A stretch of 64,000 bases of DNA from Microvirga ossetica (GCF_002741015.1 NZ_CP016620.1:310001-374000), one strand, 5' to 3'; shown: positions 18,020-26,180, counted from the stretch's first letter. Numbers and translations: made by a program. The notes: a model not told the origin generated them from the letters alone.

Positions 18020-18766
18020 ATGTTGACCCATCCCACCCTCGACCAGCTCCACGCGCTGGGCCTGCACGGCATGGCCAAGGGCTTCAAGGCGCTCGGCGCC
18101 AATCCCGAGGCTGACGCGCTCGGCCATGCCGAATGGCTCGGCCTGATCCTCGATCATGAAGTGACGACGCGCCAGCAGAAGCGCTTCGAGACCCGGGCCA
18201 AGACAGCCAAACTGCGCCATCCTGCCAGCGTCGAGGATGTCGACTTCCGGGCCGCGCGCGGCCTCGACCGGGCACTGTTTCTCAAGCTGGCGTCCTGCGA
18301 CTGGATCCGCGAGCGGCGCAATCTGTTGATCACCGGCCCGTGCGGCGTCGGAAAGAGCTGGCTCGCCTGCGCCCTTGGACACCGCGCCTGCCGGGAGGAT
18401 CTGTCGGTGCTCTACCATCGTGTGCCGCGGCTGTTTGCAGCGCTCGATCTCGCCCGCAGCGATGGCCGCTACTCTCGCCTGTTACGCACACTCGCCCGGG
18501 CCAAGCTGCTGGTGCTCGACGACTGGGGTCCTGAGGCGCTCACCGGCGAGCAGCAGCGCGATCTGCTGGAGATCGTCGAGGACCGCTATGATGCCGGTTC
18601 GTTGCTGATCACCAGCCAAGTGCCGGTCGAGAACTGGTACGCGATGATCGGCAGCCTTCCAACTCTGGCTGACGCCATTCTCGATCGGGTCGTGCACAAC
18701 GCCTACCGGATCACTCTCACCGGCGAGAGCCTGCGCAAGACCCGCCACGCGCAAGCCGACGCTTGA
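18020..18766 (+). CDS. istB: IS21-family ATPase IstB, 248 aa
   Basis: An AAA+ ATPase helper of IS21 transposition, related to DnaC. Walker A is ITGPCGVGKSWLACALG and Walker B is KLLVLDDWGPEAL, with a sensor-like Ser/Thr-rich SLLITSQVPVENWY. The N-terminal LDQLHALGLHGMAKGFKAL is the family start. The start at 18020 is 13 bp after the istA stop and has GGAG upstream. It is complete. Confidence 0.9.
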   Translation: MLTHPTLDQLHALGLHGMAKGFKALGANPEADALGHAEWLGLILDHEVTTRQQKRFETRAKTAKLRHPASVEDVDFRAARGLDRALFLKLASCDWIRERRNLLITGPCGVGKSWLACALGHRACREDLSVLYHRVPRLFAALDLARSDGRYSRLLRTLARAKLLVLDDWGPEALTGEQQRDLLEIVEDRYDAGSLLITSQVPVENWYAMIGSLPTLADAILDRVVHNAYRITLTGESLRKTRHAQADA

Positions 18767-18816
18767 CCAGCGCCACCGCCTCAACCACCATCCATCAACG
18801 ACCCGAAGAGCGGCGC

Positions 18817-19251
18817 TCAGGTGGACGACTTCACCTCGGAACCACGGACGGCTTGAAATCGGAATGCCTGGACGGCTTCAGATTGGACGAAGTGGACGGC
18901 TTCGTCGGTATCCTCATCGTGCCACAGCAGGCTGATCCCGATCTCTCCCGGGGCATGGGTCACCTCATAGCCCCCGATCCGGTAAAGCTTGGGCGCTTTC
19001 CACGACAGGCGCTTATCCCTCGCCTCCCCCTCCAGGTCCACCGGGCCGACGCCGGCGGCATCCCCGCGCAGGCGGCCGCCGCGGCCCGTGAGGGTGCCCA
19101 CAAACGAGAGCCGGGAGGCTCGTGTCATCGGCACAAGCGCGATCAGACGCCGGGCATCGCCGGATGAGAAGGTGGCCCCCTCCCCGACCAGACGGTCGAG
19201 AAGGGCGTGGGCCTGCAACCGCAGGGCGGGATCCAGGTCAAGGCCGCTCAT
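18817..19251 (-). pseudogene. 5' part of an unknown gene cut by the IS21 element
   Basis: Begins with ATG 19251, overlapping the stop of the upstream Clp-like gene by 4 bp (ATGA). The genuine part, MSGLDLDPALRLQAHALL to GGYEVTHAPGEIGISLLWHD, runs to about 18915. After DEDTDEAVHF the frame passes into the IS21 terminal repeats and reads junk. No known domain is recognised. Its tight coupling to the Clp-like gene suggests a partner protein in the same complex. The probable remainder lies at 16104-16286. Confidence 0.55.
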
Positions 19252-20282
19252 GCGCCCGTCACCGGGGTCATGGCCGGCACCACAAGGACACCACTCTCGC
19301 CCTGGATCAGACGCACCCGCGTCATCCCCTGGGCCCGAGCCTCGGCCAGGCAAGCCGCCAGCGCCTCGTCCGTGACACGGCCGGCCGTGGCGCGCCCGCC
19401 CAGAAGTGGCGCCATGAACTCAATCAGGATCCGCGCATCGACCCCACCCGCCTCAAGCTCGAGACCATGAGAAGCCACGGCTTCAGCGATCCCGCGATAA
19501 ACCGACCGGAGGTGATCGTCGAGCGTGACGTCGCGGAGACAGACAATCCAGTCGATCCGCGTCAGGAGAGGAGCCGGGAAGCCCGCATCGAGCAGGATCT
19601 TGAGGCCCTCAATGTGCAGCCGATCCGGGTCGCTCCCGCGCCGGGCCAGCTCGGCGATCGCATCGCTGGCCAGTTCCGTTGCGACCAGGAAGGTGGCCCC
19701 AGCAACCGAGATGGCCTCGCCCTCGGCACTGCGCAGGACGCCCGTGCTCCAGGCCTGCTGCAGGCGGGCGATAATGCCTGGGTGAGCTTTGTCGATGTTG
19801 TCGAGAAGGACGATGCTTCTGGGGTCGGCCTTGTAGAGATCGGCAAGAGTGCTGGGGGTGTCTGTCGGCTCGCTCAGGCGCAACATCTCGTCCGCGTTGG
19901 CCTCTCCTCCGAAAAGGCTGCCGCGGCCCGCCTTCACGTGAGCTTCGCTCGTGAGACGGTGATAGATCGCGTCTCGGCCCACCTTGTCAGGGCCCGCGAA
20001 CAGAAAGACGCCGAGCGGTCGATCCGCAGGATGGGTGGTGCGGCGCTGGGTGAACTGGGCCGCAAAGGCGTCAATGGCGGCATCCTGGCCGAGGACGTCT
20101 TCTTTGAGAGACCAGGCGAGTTCGTCGGCGCTCAAGGCGGGTTTGTCAGGGGGTGTGGTCACGATAAAGGCTTTCGTCAGAAGGTTTGAAGGAAACCGCT
20201 GCACGATGGTGAGCGGCGCGCGATCGAGGCAGAGAGCGTCCCGCCCGGCCCGCAGGGGCTGGGTTGCGTCTTGAACTGTCAT
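19248..20282 (-). CDS. Clp-like AAA+ protein with lost Walker A, 344 aa
   Basis: A second ClpA/ClpB D2-like module. The entry segment is KEDVLGQDAAIDAFAAQF. Then comes GVFLFAGPDKVGRDAIYH where GPTGVGKT is expected, so the catalytic Lys is gone. IVLLDNIDKAHPGIIARL retains Asp but has Asn at the Glu position, and LLTRIDWIVCLRDV marks the small domain. It is therefore probably inactive as an ATPase, like its paralogue at 15055-16032. It is the first gene of the group and overlaps the next by 4 bp. The N-terminal 75 residues have no clear match. Confidence 0.7.
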   Translation of the reverse strand: MTVQDATQPLRAGRDALCLDRAPLTIVQRFPSNLLTKAFIVTTPPDKPALSADELAWSLKEDVLGQDAAIDAFAAQFTQRRTTHPADRPLGVFLFAGPDKVGRDAIYHRLTSEAHVKAGRGSLFGGEANADEMLRLSEPTDTPSTLADLYKADPRSIVLLDNIDKAHPGIIARLQQAWSTGVLRSAEGEAISVAGATFLVATELASDAIAELARRGSDPDRLHIEGLKILLDAGFPAPLLTRIDWIVCLRDVTLDDHLRSVYRGIAEAVASHGLELEAGGVDARILIEFMAPLLGGRATAGRVTDEALAACLAEARAQGMTRVRLIQGESGVLVVPAMTPVTGA

Positions 20283-20499
20283 TTTCCGGGATTTCTACGT
20301 TTCTATCCTCGTCTCAATCTCTTCTGGTAATCCTCTCTCTCTGTGTCTTCTGGGACTGGAACGTCCCTGCCCGCCCTGTCTGGTTAAGCAGCGCCTGTCT
20401 CACCGGTGGTGACCTCTCTTATCGGCCGCACGGGAGCCGCGGTATGGCGAGGCTGGTGGGTCAGTGTGGAAGGACGAACTGATGAAGGGCATCCAAGGG
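20283..20499. other. Upstream region of the Clp-like gene group
   Basis: No gene. It presumably contains the promoter of the minus-strand group, but I see no clear hexamers. Confidence 0.3.
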
Positions 20500-20779
20500 C
20501 CGACTGGGTGGGACGCTCGAGGACAGGCCTCGGCCCGTTTACCATCGCTGTCATCGAGAAGGGCTCGTTGATCATCGACGACATCGGCCCGAGGAGCACC
20601 AACGCCGAGGTCACAACCGGCCTCAGGCTCGATCCGTGTTCGCCTACAACGCTCGCTCGACCATCGATGGGTCACCACTTGGGACCACGGTGAGTTTCAT
20701 CAACCACGCGTGCCACCCGAACGCCGAGGCTCAGGAGGCGGGAGGCAAGATCAAGACTGTGCCGACAAGGCGCGTTTGA
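20500..20779 (+). pseudogene. SET-domain protein remnant
   Basis: Two pieces in different frames match the SET lysine methyltransferase pattern. The first is WVGRSRTGLGPFTIAVIEKG with SLIIDDIG (the N-terminal strand with the Gly-x-Gly cofactor loop). After a frameshift comes FAYNARSTIDGSPLG, then VSFINHACHPNAEAQ, the signature NHxCxPN motif. A stop follows at 20777-20779. About 90 residues remain. Bacterial SET proteins exist but are uncommon. The frameshift between the two halves makes this copy non-functional. Confidence 0.65.
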
Positions 20780-20889
20780 CTGAGCACGTCCGGCACGCGC
20801 ATCCTGAGAGTGCCTGGAAGCGGCGCATGATGCTATCAGTGATCTGGACCAACGTCCGGAACGTGTCGAAGGCACAGTCGGGATCTGGA

Positions 20890-22116
20890 TCATTGCTGCC
20901 CCAATCCCCGCAGAAGCTCCTGATCGGCTTTGCTCACGTCACGACGATCGAAAAACTCAGGCAAGCGGCGCACCGCCGCCACGACATCATCGCGGATTGC
21001 CTCAGCCTGCTCTTCAGCCAACCCGAAGGCAGCGTGCGAGGCAAACGCCACCTGCGGATCGCACTCTGGGCTGAATCCGGGTCCAGGAGCGCAGACGTGT
21101 TGCTTCCGTCCAGGATACGGAACTACGTCGAACACCGGCGAGAGCTCCCACCCCTCCCCTGTGTTGATGACTGCGTGATTGCGCAGATGGTCGTCGGTGT
21201 TGTGCAGAAAGGCGTTCACCAGCAGCCGGCGGAACATCTGCTCCTCCGGCGCTTCAATGCCGATCGCCCGGGCAGCCGCAGCCATGTCGGTGTAGGTTCT
21301 GGTCGTTCCATAGCTGCTTGCAGGCTCCTGGAGCAGCGTTCCCATGCTCAAGTAAGCATAGGGCTTGCCATCCTCCGACCGGTCGAAGCGCCGCACCAGC
21401 AAAGCGGTCCTGCCCGAGAAGGTCTCAAGCCGGCGCTGCGGAACTGGGAGACCGGCGGATTCCGCGACATCCAGGCAAACGGCCTCGATGCGCGGATCGT
21501 CGAACTTGTCGCCCCAGGTCGGGAACTTCGCAATCCATTCCCCTTCCCGGTCGCGCCATCTCACTTTCGGGCGGGCGCCGCCAACATCGGCACAGGCTCG
21601 GACGAGCATCCCGAGCTGATCGGCTGTCGCGTCGCTTTCATCCGCCGCGATGGCGGCAAGCATCAAGGCTTCGAGATCGTCGCATTGGTTGGAGATCCCC
21701 GACGACTGGGAGCCATCAGGCCGCCAATGTCCAGGTCCCCCTTCACCAGAGGCGCCGAAGGCCAGATCACCGGTGCGGTCTGTGGTGCCTGCCGCGAGAA
21801 ATTCAGCTGCACCAAGAACCGATCCCTCGAAGGCCATGGCAAGGACGCTTCGACCCCAGCCCTCCGGCCCGGCGTCGAGCAGCGCAAGTGGAGCCTCTGG
21901 GACACCTGGGAAAACCTGTGACACGACGGGAAGGCCAAGAGGATCGAGCGGCGTTGCGCCAGGTGTCTCAAGATAACTTTGGTCATATTGAAATGCACCG
22001 GGACGAAGAAACTCACTGCCCTCGAATGTCATCTCGCCGGCCGGGACGTAGCCGCCTCCGACATGCTTGAAGACCGTGAGCCTATCCAGGCGCCCACTGG
22101 GGGAGACGTGCCACAT
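20890..22116 (-). CDS. hipA: HipA-family kinase toxin, 408 aa
   Basis: A HipA-like serine/threonine kinase toxin. The N-terminal HipA_N1-type region includes PEGWGRSVL. The core has GGARPKVRW, with the P-loop-like Gly-rich segment, and KFPTWGDKFDDPRIEA. The catalytic loop NAFLHNTDDHLRNHAV and the metal-binding LSPVFDVVPY are both present. Full length. Family members phosphorylate a translation factor or tRNA synthetase and induce persistence. No hipB antitoxin gene is visible on either side; the nearest upstream gene is a WGR protein. It could therefore be an orphan or use an unrecognised antitoxin. Confidence 0.85.
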   Translation of the reverse strand: MWHVSPSGRLDRLTVFKHVGGGYVPAGEMTFEGSEFLRPGAFQYDQSYLETPGATPLDPLGLPVVSQVFPGVPEAPLALLDAGPEGWGRSVLAMAFEGSVLGAAEFLAAGTTDRTGDLAFGASGEGGPGHWRPDGSQSSGISNQCDDLEALMLAAIAADESDATADQLGMLVRACADVGGARPKVRWRDREGEWIAKFPTWGDKFDDPRIEAVCLDVAESAGLPVPQRRLETFSGRTALLVRRFDRSEDGKPYAYLSMGTLLQEPASSYGTTRTYTDMAAAARAIGIEAPEEQMFRRLLVNAFLHNTDDHLRNHAVINTGEGWELSPVFDVVPYPGRKQHVCAPGPGFSPECDPQVAFASHAAFGLAEEQAEAIRDDVVAAVRRLPEFFDRRDVSKADQELLRGLGQQ

Positions 22117-22371
22117 TCAGGTTTCCGATTGGTTGGGCGAATGAGGGTCGACCTTCTCTACCGTGTAAGGCGTAGACTCTCGATCACTTCCGTTGAGTGG
22201 CATCTGGACCTCGCTGCAACATGGTCGGGAGTTCGGCCAGACCATCGTCGTCGGCCATCTGTGTCATGGGTATGATGCATGCATCACAACAGATTGAGGC
22301 CAATTCTGTTCGATGTCGTGATTGCAAACGAGCTTGCGTGAAAAACAATTCCCTCTCGGACCAGTTCACCT
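22117..22371. other. Gap between hipA and the WGR gene
   Basis: No gene is supported. The usual place of a small hipB-like gene upstream of hipA is empty. A 64-aa open frame on the minus strand shows no HTH or other family resemblance. Confidence 0.4.
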
Positions 22372-22686
22372 TTACCATGAGCCGTCCGCCCGGCTTTGGC
22401 AGGAGTTGCTACCGGTCGGGGCCGCCCTCGCGGCAGCCCCATCTCTGAGCTCATAGCCGCGTCGCCGCTTTCTCTGGAGCCATGTTTCAAGAGCTTCCAT
22501 TGCTCGGGATTGGTTTTCGTGAAGCTCAACCCTTCTCTGCCCTGGCAGGCCGATGCGGCCCCACTCACGGATCAGGGTGGGGTTGCCAAACAGGCTGGGT
22601 TCGATGGCCAGGACATAGTAGCGAGCCATGTTGCAGGTGGGATCACACCTGTCGAGCACCAGGTACTGGATCGCGTCTTCAGACAT
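22372..22686 (-). CDS. WGR-domain protein, 104 aa
   Basis: A stand-alone WGR domain named after its central motif, seen here as LIREWGRIGLPGQRR. It is preceded by YLVLDRCDPTCNMARYYVL and followed by AMEALETWLQRKRRRGYEL. WGR domains bind nucleic acids in PARP enzymes and in many short bacterial proteins of unknown role. ATG 22686 is chosen because a GGGGG site sits just upstream; TTG 22722 is the alternative. A broken WGR C-terminus also lies at 54413-54550. The last 20 residues are low in complexity. Confidence 0.8.
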   Translation of the reverse strand: MSEDAIQYLVLDRCDPTCNMARYYVLAIEPSLFGNPTLIREWGRIGLPGQRRVELHENQSRAMEALETWLQRKRRRGYELRDGAAARAAPTGSNSCQSRADGSW

Positions 22687-22841
22687 GCCCCCATGTTGCG
22701 CAAAGGCCTCGGCGAGGTCCAATCAAACTCCTGAATCCTTTGCACACCAACGATTCACATCCGTGATGCACCCTGCTGTTGCCGCGCTCTGAACCCAGGT
22801 ACGCTGGCCAGTCGTCATCTCGACGCGCACGGTTCCCCTCC

Positions 22842-23996
22842 CTACGCCATTCTTCGCCTCCTCATGGCCAGGAGTTCGACGGCGAGGTCAATCTTGCTGG
22901 ATTTGACCATGCGGATGAGCGCGCGGAAGTAGCCGCCCGGGTTCTTGATCCGGCTCTCCCCGCCGTTCCGGGCGGCATCGTCCTCGTAGAGTTGCAGGAC
23001 GTAGATCACCGCAATGGCCGCCCTGACGGTTCCGATGTCCTCCACCGCCTCGGCCCAGGCGCTTTCGTGCGCCCCGAGCGCGGCTCGCAGGTAGCGGCCG
23101 GCCGAGACGAGGTCCGCGAGATCCCGTACCGGCTGACCGTAGTCACTGAGGGTGGGGCAGGCCTCAAGGATCAATTCCGGTGATAGGTGCTCTGAGGTTT
23201 GTTCGCTTTGACGAACCGCCTCAGCTTTCTTCGGAAAGCCTTTGTTACAAGACTCACTAGGAGATCCGTTGTTGTTATTAGTGTGACGGCAGTCCTTGCC
23301 GCCATTGCCCGCTTTTAAGAAAGCTTGCTCGCATGCCATCCTCAGCGCTATCCACTCATCGAGGATCGCATGCGGCATGGCCTTCGTGCTGCGCACAGGC
23401 GTGCGGGCTTTCAGGCCTTTAACCTGTTCTTCCAGGTCGGAGCGATCGAGATCGGGATAATGCTCGGCCAAAGCACGTAGGGCCTCTTCGGCGGCCCGCC
23501 TGGCAATGGTGATCTCGTCAAAGGCGCGTTTACGGGCTTCCTGGACTTGCTTCATCTCGATGAGACGCTCAGCCCACTCCCCTCGCCTGGCGTACACGGG
23601 GGTCAGGTCGAAGCCGAAGGCGTCGACCAGCTCTCCGGCCAAGTCTTTGACCGCGTAGCGCTTTCCGTTCGGAGATTCCTTCGGGACGATGAGCTGCTGC
23701 TCGATAAGGACCTTGAACGCATACCGGACGGAGCGCTCCGAGAGACCGGTCCGGCTCATCAGGTAATCGTTGGACGGCCACACCAGCAGCCGCTCCCATT
23801 CCTGCTCGCCCCAGCAGGCGACGAGCTCGGACAGGACCGATCGGGGTCCGTTCCGCAATTCCAGGGCCTTGGCAGCCTCACGCGCTGCCGCAGATAGTTC
23901 TTTTCGCGTTACCGTGCGCCCATTTTCGAGCACAAGTTCTCTCGCGGCCAAAGCAGCATGTCTCAGCCGCCGGCCTCCTGACGATGCGATCTGCAT
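22842..23996 (-). CDS. repC: RepC-like plasmid replication initiator, 384 aa
   Basis: Resembles RepC of repABC and repC-only replicons. The N-terminal winged-helix part has LLVWPSNDYLMSRTGLSERS, then VRYAFKVLIEQQLIV and KDLAGELVDAFGFDLTPV. The C-terminal part ends with the conserved-looking KNPGGYFRALIRMV. RepC binds an origin inside its own gene and initiates replication. ATG 23996 is chosen for its GGAGGG site 4 bases upstream. The linker around residues 240-290 is low in complexity. No repA or repB lies upstream, so this is a repC-only unit or a remnant. A likely antisense RNA faces its leader at 24085-24158. Confidence 0.82.
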   Translation of the reverse strand: MQIASSGGRRLRHAALAARELVLENGRTVTRKELSAAAREAAKALELRNGPRSVLSELVACWGEQEWERLLVWPSNDYLMSRTGLSERSVRYAFKVLIEQQLIVPKESPNGKRYAVKDLAGELVDAFGFDLTPVYARRGEWAERLIEMKQVQEARKRAFDEITIARRAAEEALRALAEHYPDLDRSDLEEQVKGLKARTPVRSTKAMPHAILDEWIALRMACEQAFLKAGNGGKDCRHTNNNNGSPSESCNKGFPKKAEAVRQSEQTSEHLSPELILEACPTLSDYGQPVRDLADLVSAGRYLRAALGAHESAWAEAVEDIGTVRAAIAVIYVLQLYEDDAARNGGESRIKNPGGYFRALIRMVKSSKIDLAVELLAMRRRRMA

Positions 23997-24048
23997 CGTA
24001 CCCTCCATGTTGAGGGCAAAGCTGGAGCGCTCACCGAAACCGATGCTC

Positions 24049-24078
24049 TTGACACGCAGCTTGTCGGGATGGCATAAG
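24049..24078 (+). promoter_or_regulatory. Promoter of the RepC antisense RNA
   Basis: A perfect -35 box TTGACA (24049-24054) is followed 18 bp later by the -10-like CATAAG (24073-24078), on the strand opposite to repC and pointing into its leader. It is the strongest sigma70-type promoter I could see in the window. Confidence 0.65.
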
Positions 24079-24084
24079 ATCGTT

Positions 24085-24158
24085 GTCACACAGATCTTGG
24101 GCCACCCCTCGGTGGTTCTCCAAAGGCCCTCGAAGTTTCCAGCTTCGTGGGCCTTTTG
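24085..24158 (+). ncRNA. Counter-transcribed RNA controlling repC (ctRNA)
   Basis: Between the promoter at 24049 and the next gene lies a short unit of about 75 nt with two hairpins. The first has CCACC/GGTGG (24102-24115). The second is an 11-bp stem GGCCC-CGAAG/CTTCG-GGGCC (24125-24153, one T-T mismatch) followed by TTTT, which is a Rho-independent terminator. It lies antisense to the repC leader, as in repABC plasmids where the ctRNA promotes premature termination of repC mRNA and causes incompatibility. The sequence itself was not compared with any known ctRNA. Confidence 0.68.
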
Positions 24159-24167
24159 CTTTGCCGG

Positions 24168-24380
24168 TTATGTCACCGTGTTTGGCTCCTTACGGAAGAA
24201 GGCTGCTTCGAGAGCACGCGTGATCGCCACTTGGCGCGAAGGATAGCGCCCGCTAACGACGGCTTCGTCGATTGCATCGCCGAGTTCCCGTGGAAGCCAA
24301 ATATTGGTTTCCCGGTCACCCCTTTCGCGACGTGTCTGACGGAGGCGTTGAGTCCGCTTGCGGCTCGCTTCATCAGCCAT
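24168..24380 (-). CDS. Small ribbon-helix-helix protein upstream of repC, 70 aa
   Basis: Starts MADEASRKRTQRLRQTRR with a basic arm, then RETNIWLPRELGDAIDEAV and ITRALEAAF, which read like a beta strand followed by two helices, the ribbon-helix-helix (Arc/CopG) fold. Proteins of this kind regulate copy number or partition on plasmids. It is 170 bp upstream of repC on the same strand, with the antisense RNA lying in the gap, so it may share the repC transcript. An ATG at 24389 is an alternative start. Confidence 0.6.
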   Translation of the reverse strand: MADEASRKRTQRLRQTRRERGDRETNIWLPRELGDAIDEAVVSGRYPSRQVAITRALEAAFFRKEPNTVT

Positions 24381-24655
24381 GGTATTCACCCGTATTGCTC
24401 GTAGCGATACGAGGAATGACCGATTCTGAGTTGGCTGTGGAGTCGCGCGTCAAGAATCCATTCACAATAGATCGATTCAGCAGTGGGAAACTTCTTTTCG
24501 CAGAATCATTTAGCCAAAACGGCGGAGTCAATTCGCATGTAAAAGCCCGGTTCCAGGCGACTCGTACTTACACACTCGATTCGCAGTGCCTTAGTATTCG
24601 CCCTAAACTTCAACAAGCGACCTCACATTACGATTCGGCGACGGGGGCGCTCCTC

Positions 24656-24673
24656 GGTTAATAACTGTTAACC
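24656..24673. promoter_or_regulatory. parS-like palindrome
   Basis: GGTTAATAACTGTTAACC has arms GGTTAA and TTAACC. The inner 16 bp have the layout GTT-N4-N2-N4-AAC of the repABC parS site, but the centre is AC and not the usual GC. A centromere role is a guess, since no ParB-like gene is in the window. Confidence 0.3.
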
Positions 24674-24965
24674 GAACTGCTGAGGCCCTTGATTATTTGA
24701 AATAGACTCTGGAAGCCTCCAGAATCGGCGCGCGGAATTCGTTTTGATATCACCATGCCGGTACTGCGCCTTGGTCGTATGGTATCTAGCGGCACTCGCA
24801 TCGTTGCGCTGAATACACGCCCCATTCGTCTGGTTGCCGCCCATCTAACCCGATGCTGAGTGGGCATCCTAATCGCTACGAAACCAACTCGATGGAAAGC
24901 GGTGTCACTATTAGATCACGTGTCCAAGGTTCGCGCCTAACCAGGAGCGCAGTTCCTTCTTTGTT

Positions 24966-25021
24966 CACTTGTCGCTGCCCTCACACCTGCCCCAAGCTGA
25001 GCGTTGGGGCAGCAACAAGTG
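24966..25021 (+). promoter_or_regulatory. Competing hairpins upstream of an exonuclease-gene fragment
   Basis: A perfect 9-bp stem CTGCCCCAA/TTGGGGCAG (24987-25012) overlaps a larger alternative stem CACTTGT-GCTGCC/GGCAGC-ACAAGTG (24966-25021). The two structures cannot form together. They lie 22 bp before the ATG at 25044, so an attenuator or translational switch for the original gene is possible. Confidence 0.35.
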
Positions 25022-25043
25022 TCACGCCCCAGCGCGGGGGCAC

Positions 25044-25194
25044 ATGCGTTTCATTCATGCGGCGGATCTCCACCTCGATAGCCCGCTATCGGGCCTGAGG
25101 GAGCGAGCCGGAGAGCAGGCGGAAAAGCTCATCGGCGCAACCAGGCGCGCGTTCGAGAAGCTCGCCGACTTCGCCGTCGATGAGCGCGTCGACC
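25044..25194 (+). pseudogene. N-terminal fragment of an SbcD-like exonuclease
   Basis: MRFIHAADLHLDSPLSGLRE with RAFEKLADFAVDERVD is the start of SbcD/Mre11-type calcineurin-like DNA repair nucleases; the first metal ligands Asp and His in AADLH are visible. After about 50 residues the reading frame runs into the left end of an IS6-type element at 25195. The rest of the gene is not found on the other side of the IS, so the gene was truncated and partly lost. Confidence 0.65.
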
Positions 25195-26019
25195 GGTTGC
25201 GTCGCAAATTCGCAGCAGAGGCGCGAAGATAGCTGAGATCTCCTCTCAGGCGTAGGCGGCGAGCAGATTGAACTGCTCGGCCAATGATGGCTGCGGATTG
25301 CAGGCGTACTTCGCCTGCTGTTTACGCATCATGTGCACCATCTCGATTCCACTTAGGATCACACGGGCAGTGGTCGTGGATTTGAACCCGAGCATCGGCC
25401 GCACCCGCCGCTTGATGGCACGGTGATCCTGCTCAATGAGGTTGTTCAAATATTGGCTCTGCCGGATCCTGATTGGCTTCAGCTTTCGCCGAGACGTATT
25501 CCGTAGCCGGTCTGTCGTGTCACAGGACAGGATCGCCTCGCGATTGGTCTGGCTGCCGTCGATGACGATCCGCTCCGGACGGCCATGCCGCTTCAGTGCT
25601 CGGGCCAGAAAGCGTTTGGCTGCCGTGAGGTTGCGCCGCTCGCTGAACCAGAACTCAATGGTGTCACCGTTGCTGTCGATGGCTCGATAGAGATATTTCC
25701 AATGGCCTCGGACTTTGATGTAAGTCTAGTCCACGTGCCATTTCCGGCTGACGCTTCGTTTGCGAAGATTGAAGCGCTCGAGCAACTCAGGCGAGTAGCG
25801 GACAACCAATCTGTGAACGGTCGCATGGTCGACCGAGATGCCCCGCTCAGCCATCATCTCCTCCAGGTTCCGCAGGCTCAGATTGTAAGCCAAATACCAC
25901 CGCACGCAGAGCAGGATCACGGATCGATCAAAATGCCTGCCCTTAAACATGCCATCCTCCGTCGCTGAACCGAGAGAGCAATAGCTGAAACTCTGAAACA
26001 AACGGTTTGCGACAAAGCC
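25195..26019. mobile_element. IS6-family element, inactivated
   Basis: The right end has GGTTTGCGACAAAGCC (26004-26019), typical of IS6/IS26 relatives. The left end has a weaker counterpart, GGTTGCGTCGCAAATT, at 25195. The size (825 bp) fits the family. No 8-bp target duplication is visible, as is common after replicative events and rearrangement. The transposase has a nonsense codon. Confidence 0.75.
25246..25950 (-). pseudogene. IS6-family transposase with in-frame stop
   Basis: MFKGRHFDRSVILLCVRWYL, then AERGISVDHATVHRLVVRY, is the IS6 N-terminus with its HTH. The catalytic domain begins RKWHVD, but the next codon is TAG (25726-25728) where family members have Glu (WHVDETY). After it the frame continues intact: TYIKVRGHWKYLYRAID, PERIVIDGSQTNREA, then NNLIEQDHRAIKRRVRPMLG with the last catalytic Glu/Asp region. 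A single G to T change explains the stop. Without stop readthrough the element cannot move on its own. Confidence 0.85.
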
Positions 26020-26180
26020 CGCCGCACCCGAGGTTGCATCCGGATGATCGAAATCAGTCCCAAAGTCTAGGTCGAGGAAGGTCTCTGAGAGTTAGGGCTC
26101 ACTCGTAAAGAAGGGCTGCCACCATTAATGGTGCACTTAGCCGCGGAATAGACGGCCGTGCGGCTCCCATCTGCGTGCTA
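26020..26180. other. Short spacer between two IS elements
   Basis: Nothing coding; it separates the IS6 and IS630 elements. Confidence 0.4.

Larger units (their letters stand above)
16276..18913. mobile_element. IS21-family element (istA, istB)
   Basis: Two genes, istA and istB, are flanked by multiple subterminal repeats of the form CCGTCCA with CTTCCGATTTGA: at 16311-16390 on the left and, inverted, at 18820-18900 on the right. This is typical of IS21. An 11-bp sequence GGATACCGACG at 16276 recurs inverted at 18903-18913 and marks the outermost symmetry I can see. The exact ends and target duplication are not resolved. The element splits the minus-strand Clp-like gene group. Confidence 0.8.
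24381..25043. other. Replicon upstream region without genes
   Basis: No coding frame is supported. The stretch is richer in A and T than its surroundings and carries a parS-like palindrome (24656-24673) and a pair of competing hairpins (24966-25021). It is the part where repA and repB would be expected in a repABC plasmid, and neither is present. Confidence 0.5.

Noticed and set aside
19122..20189. 355-codon open frame on the plus strand
   Set aside because: Antisense to a clear Clp-like gene; no ribosome binding site.
20710..21921. 403-codon open frame on the plus strand
   Set aside because: Antisense to HipA, whose motifs are unmistakable on the minus strand.
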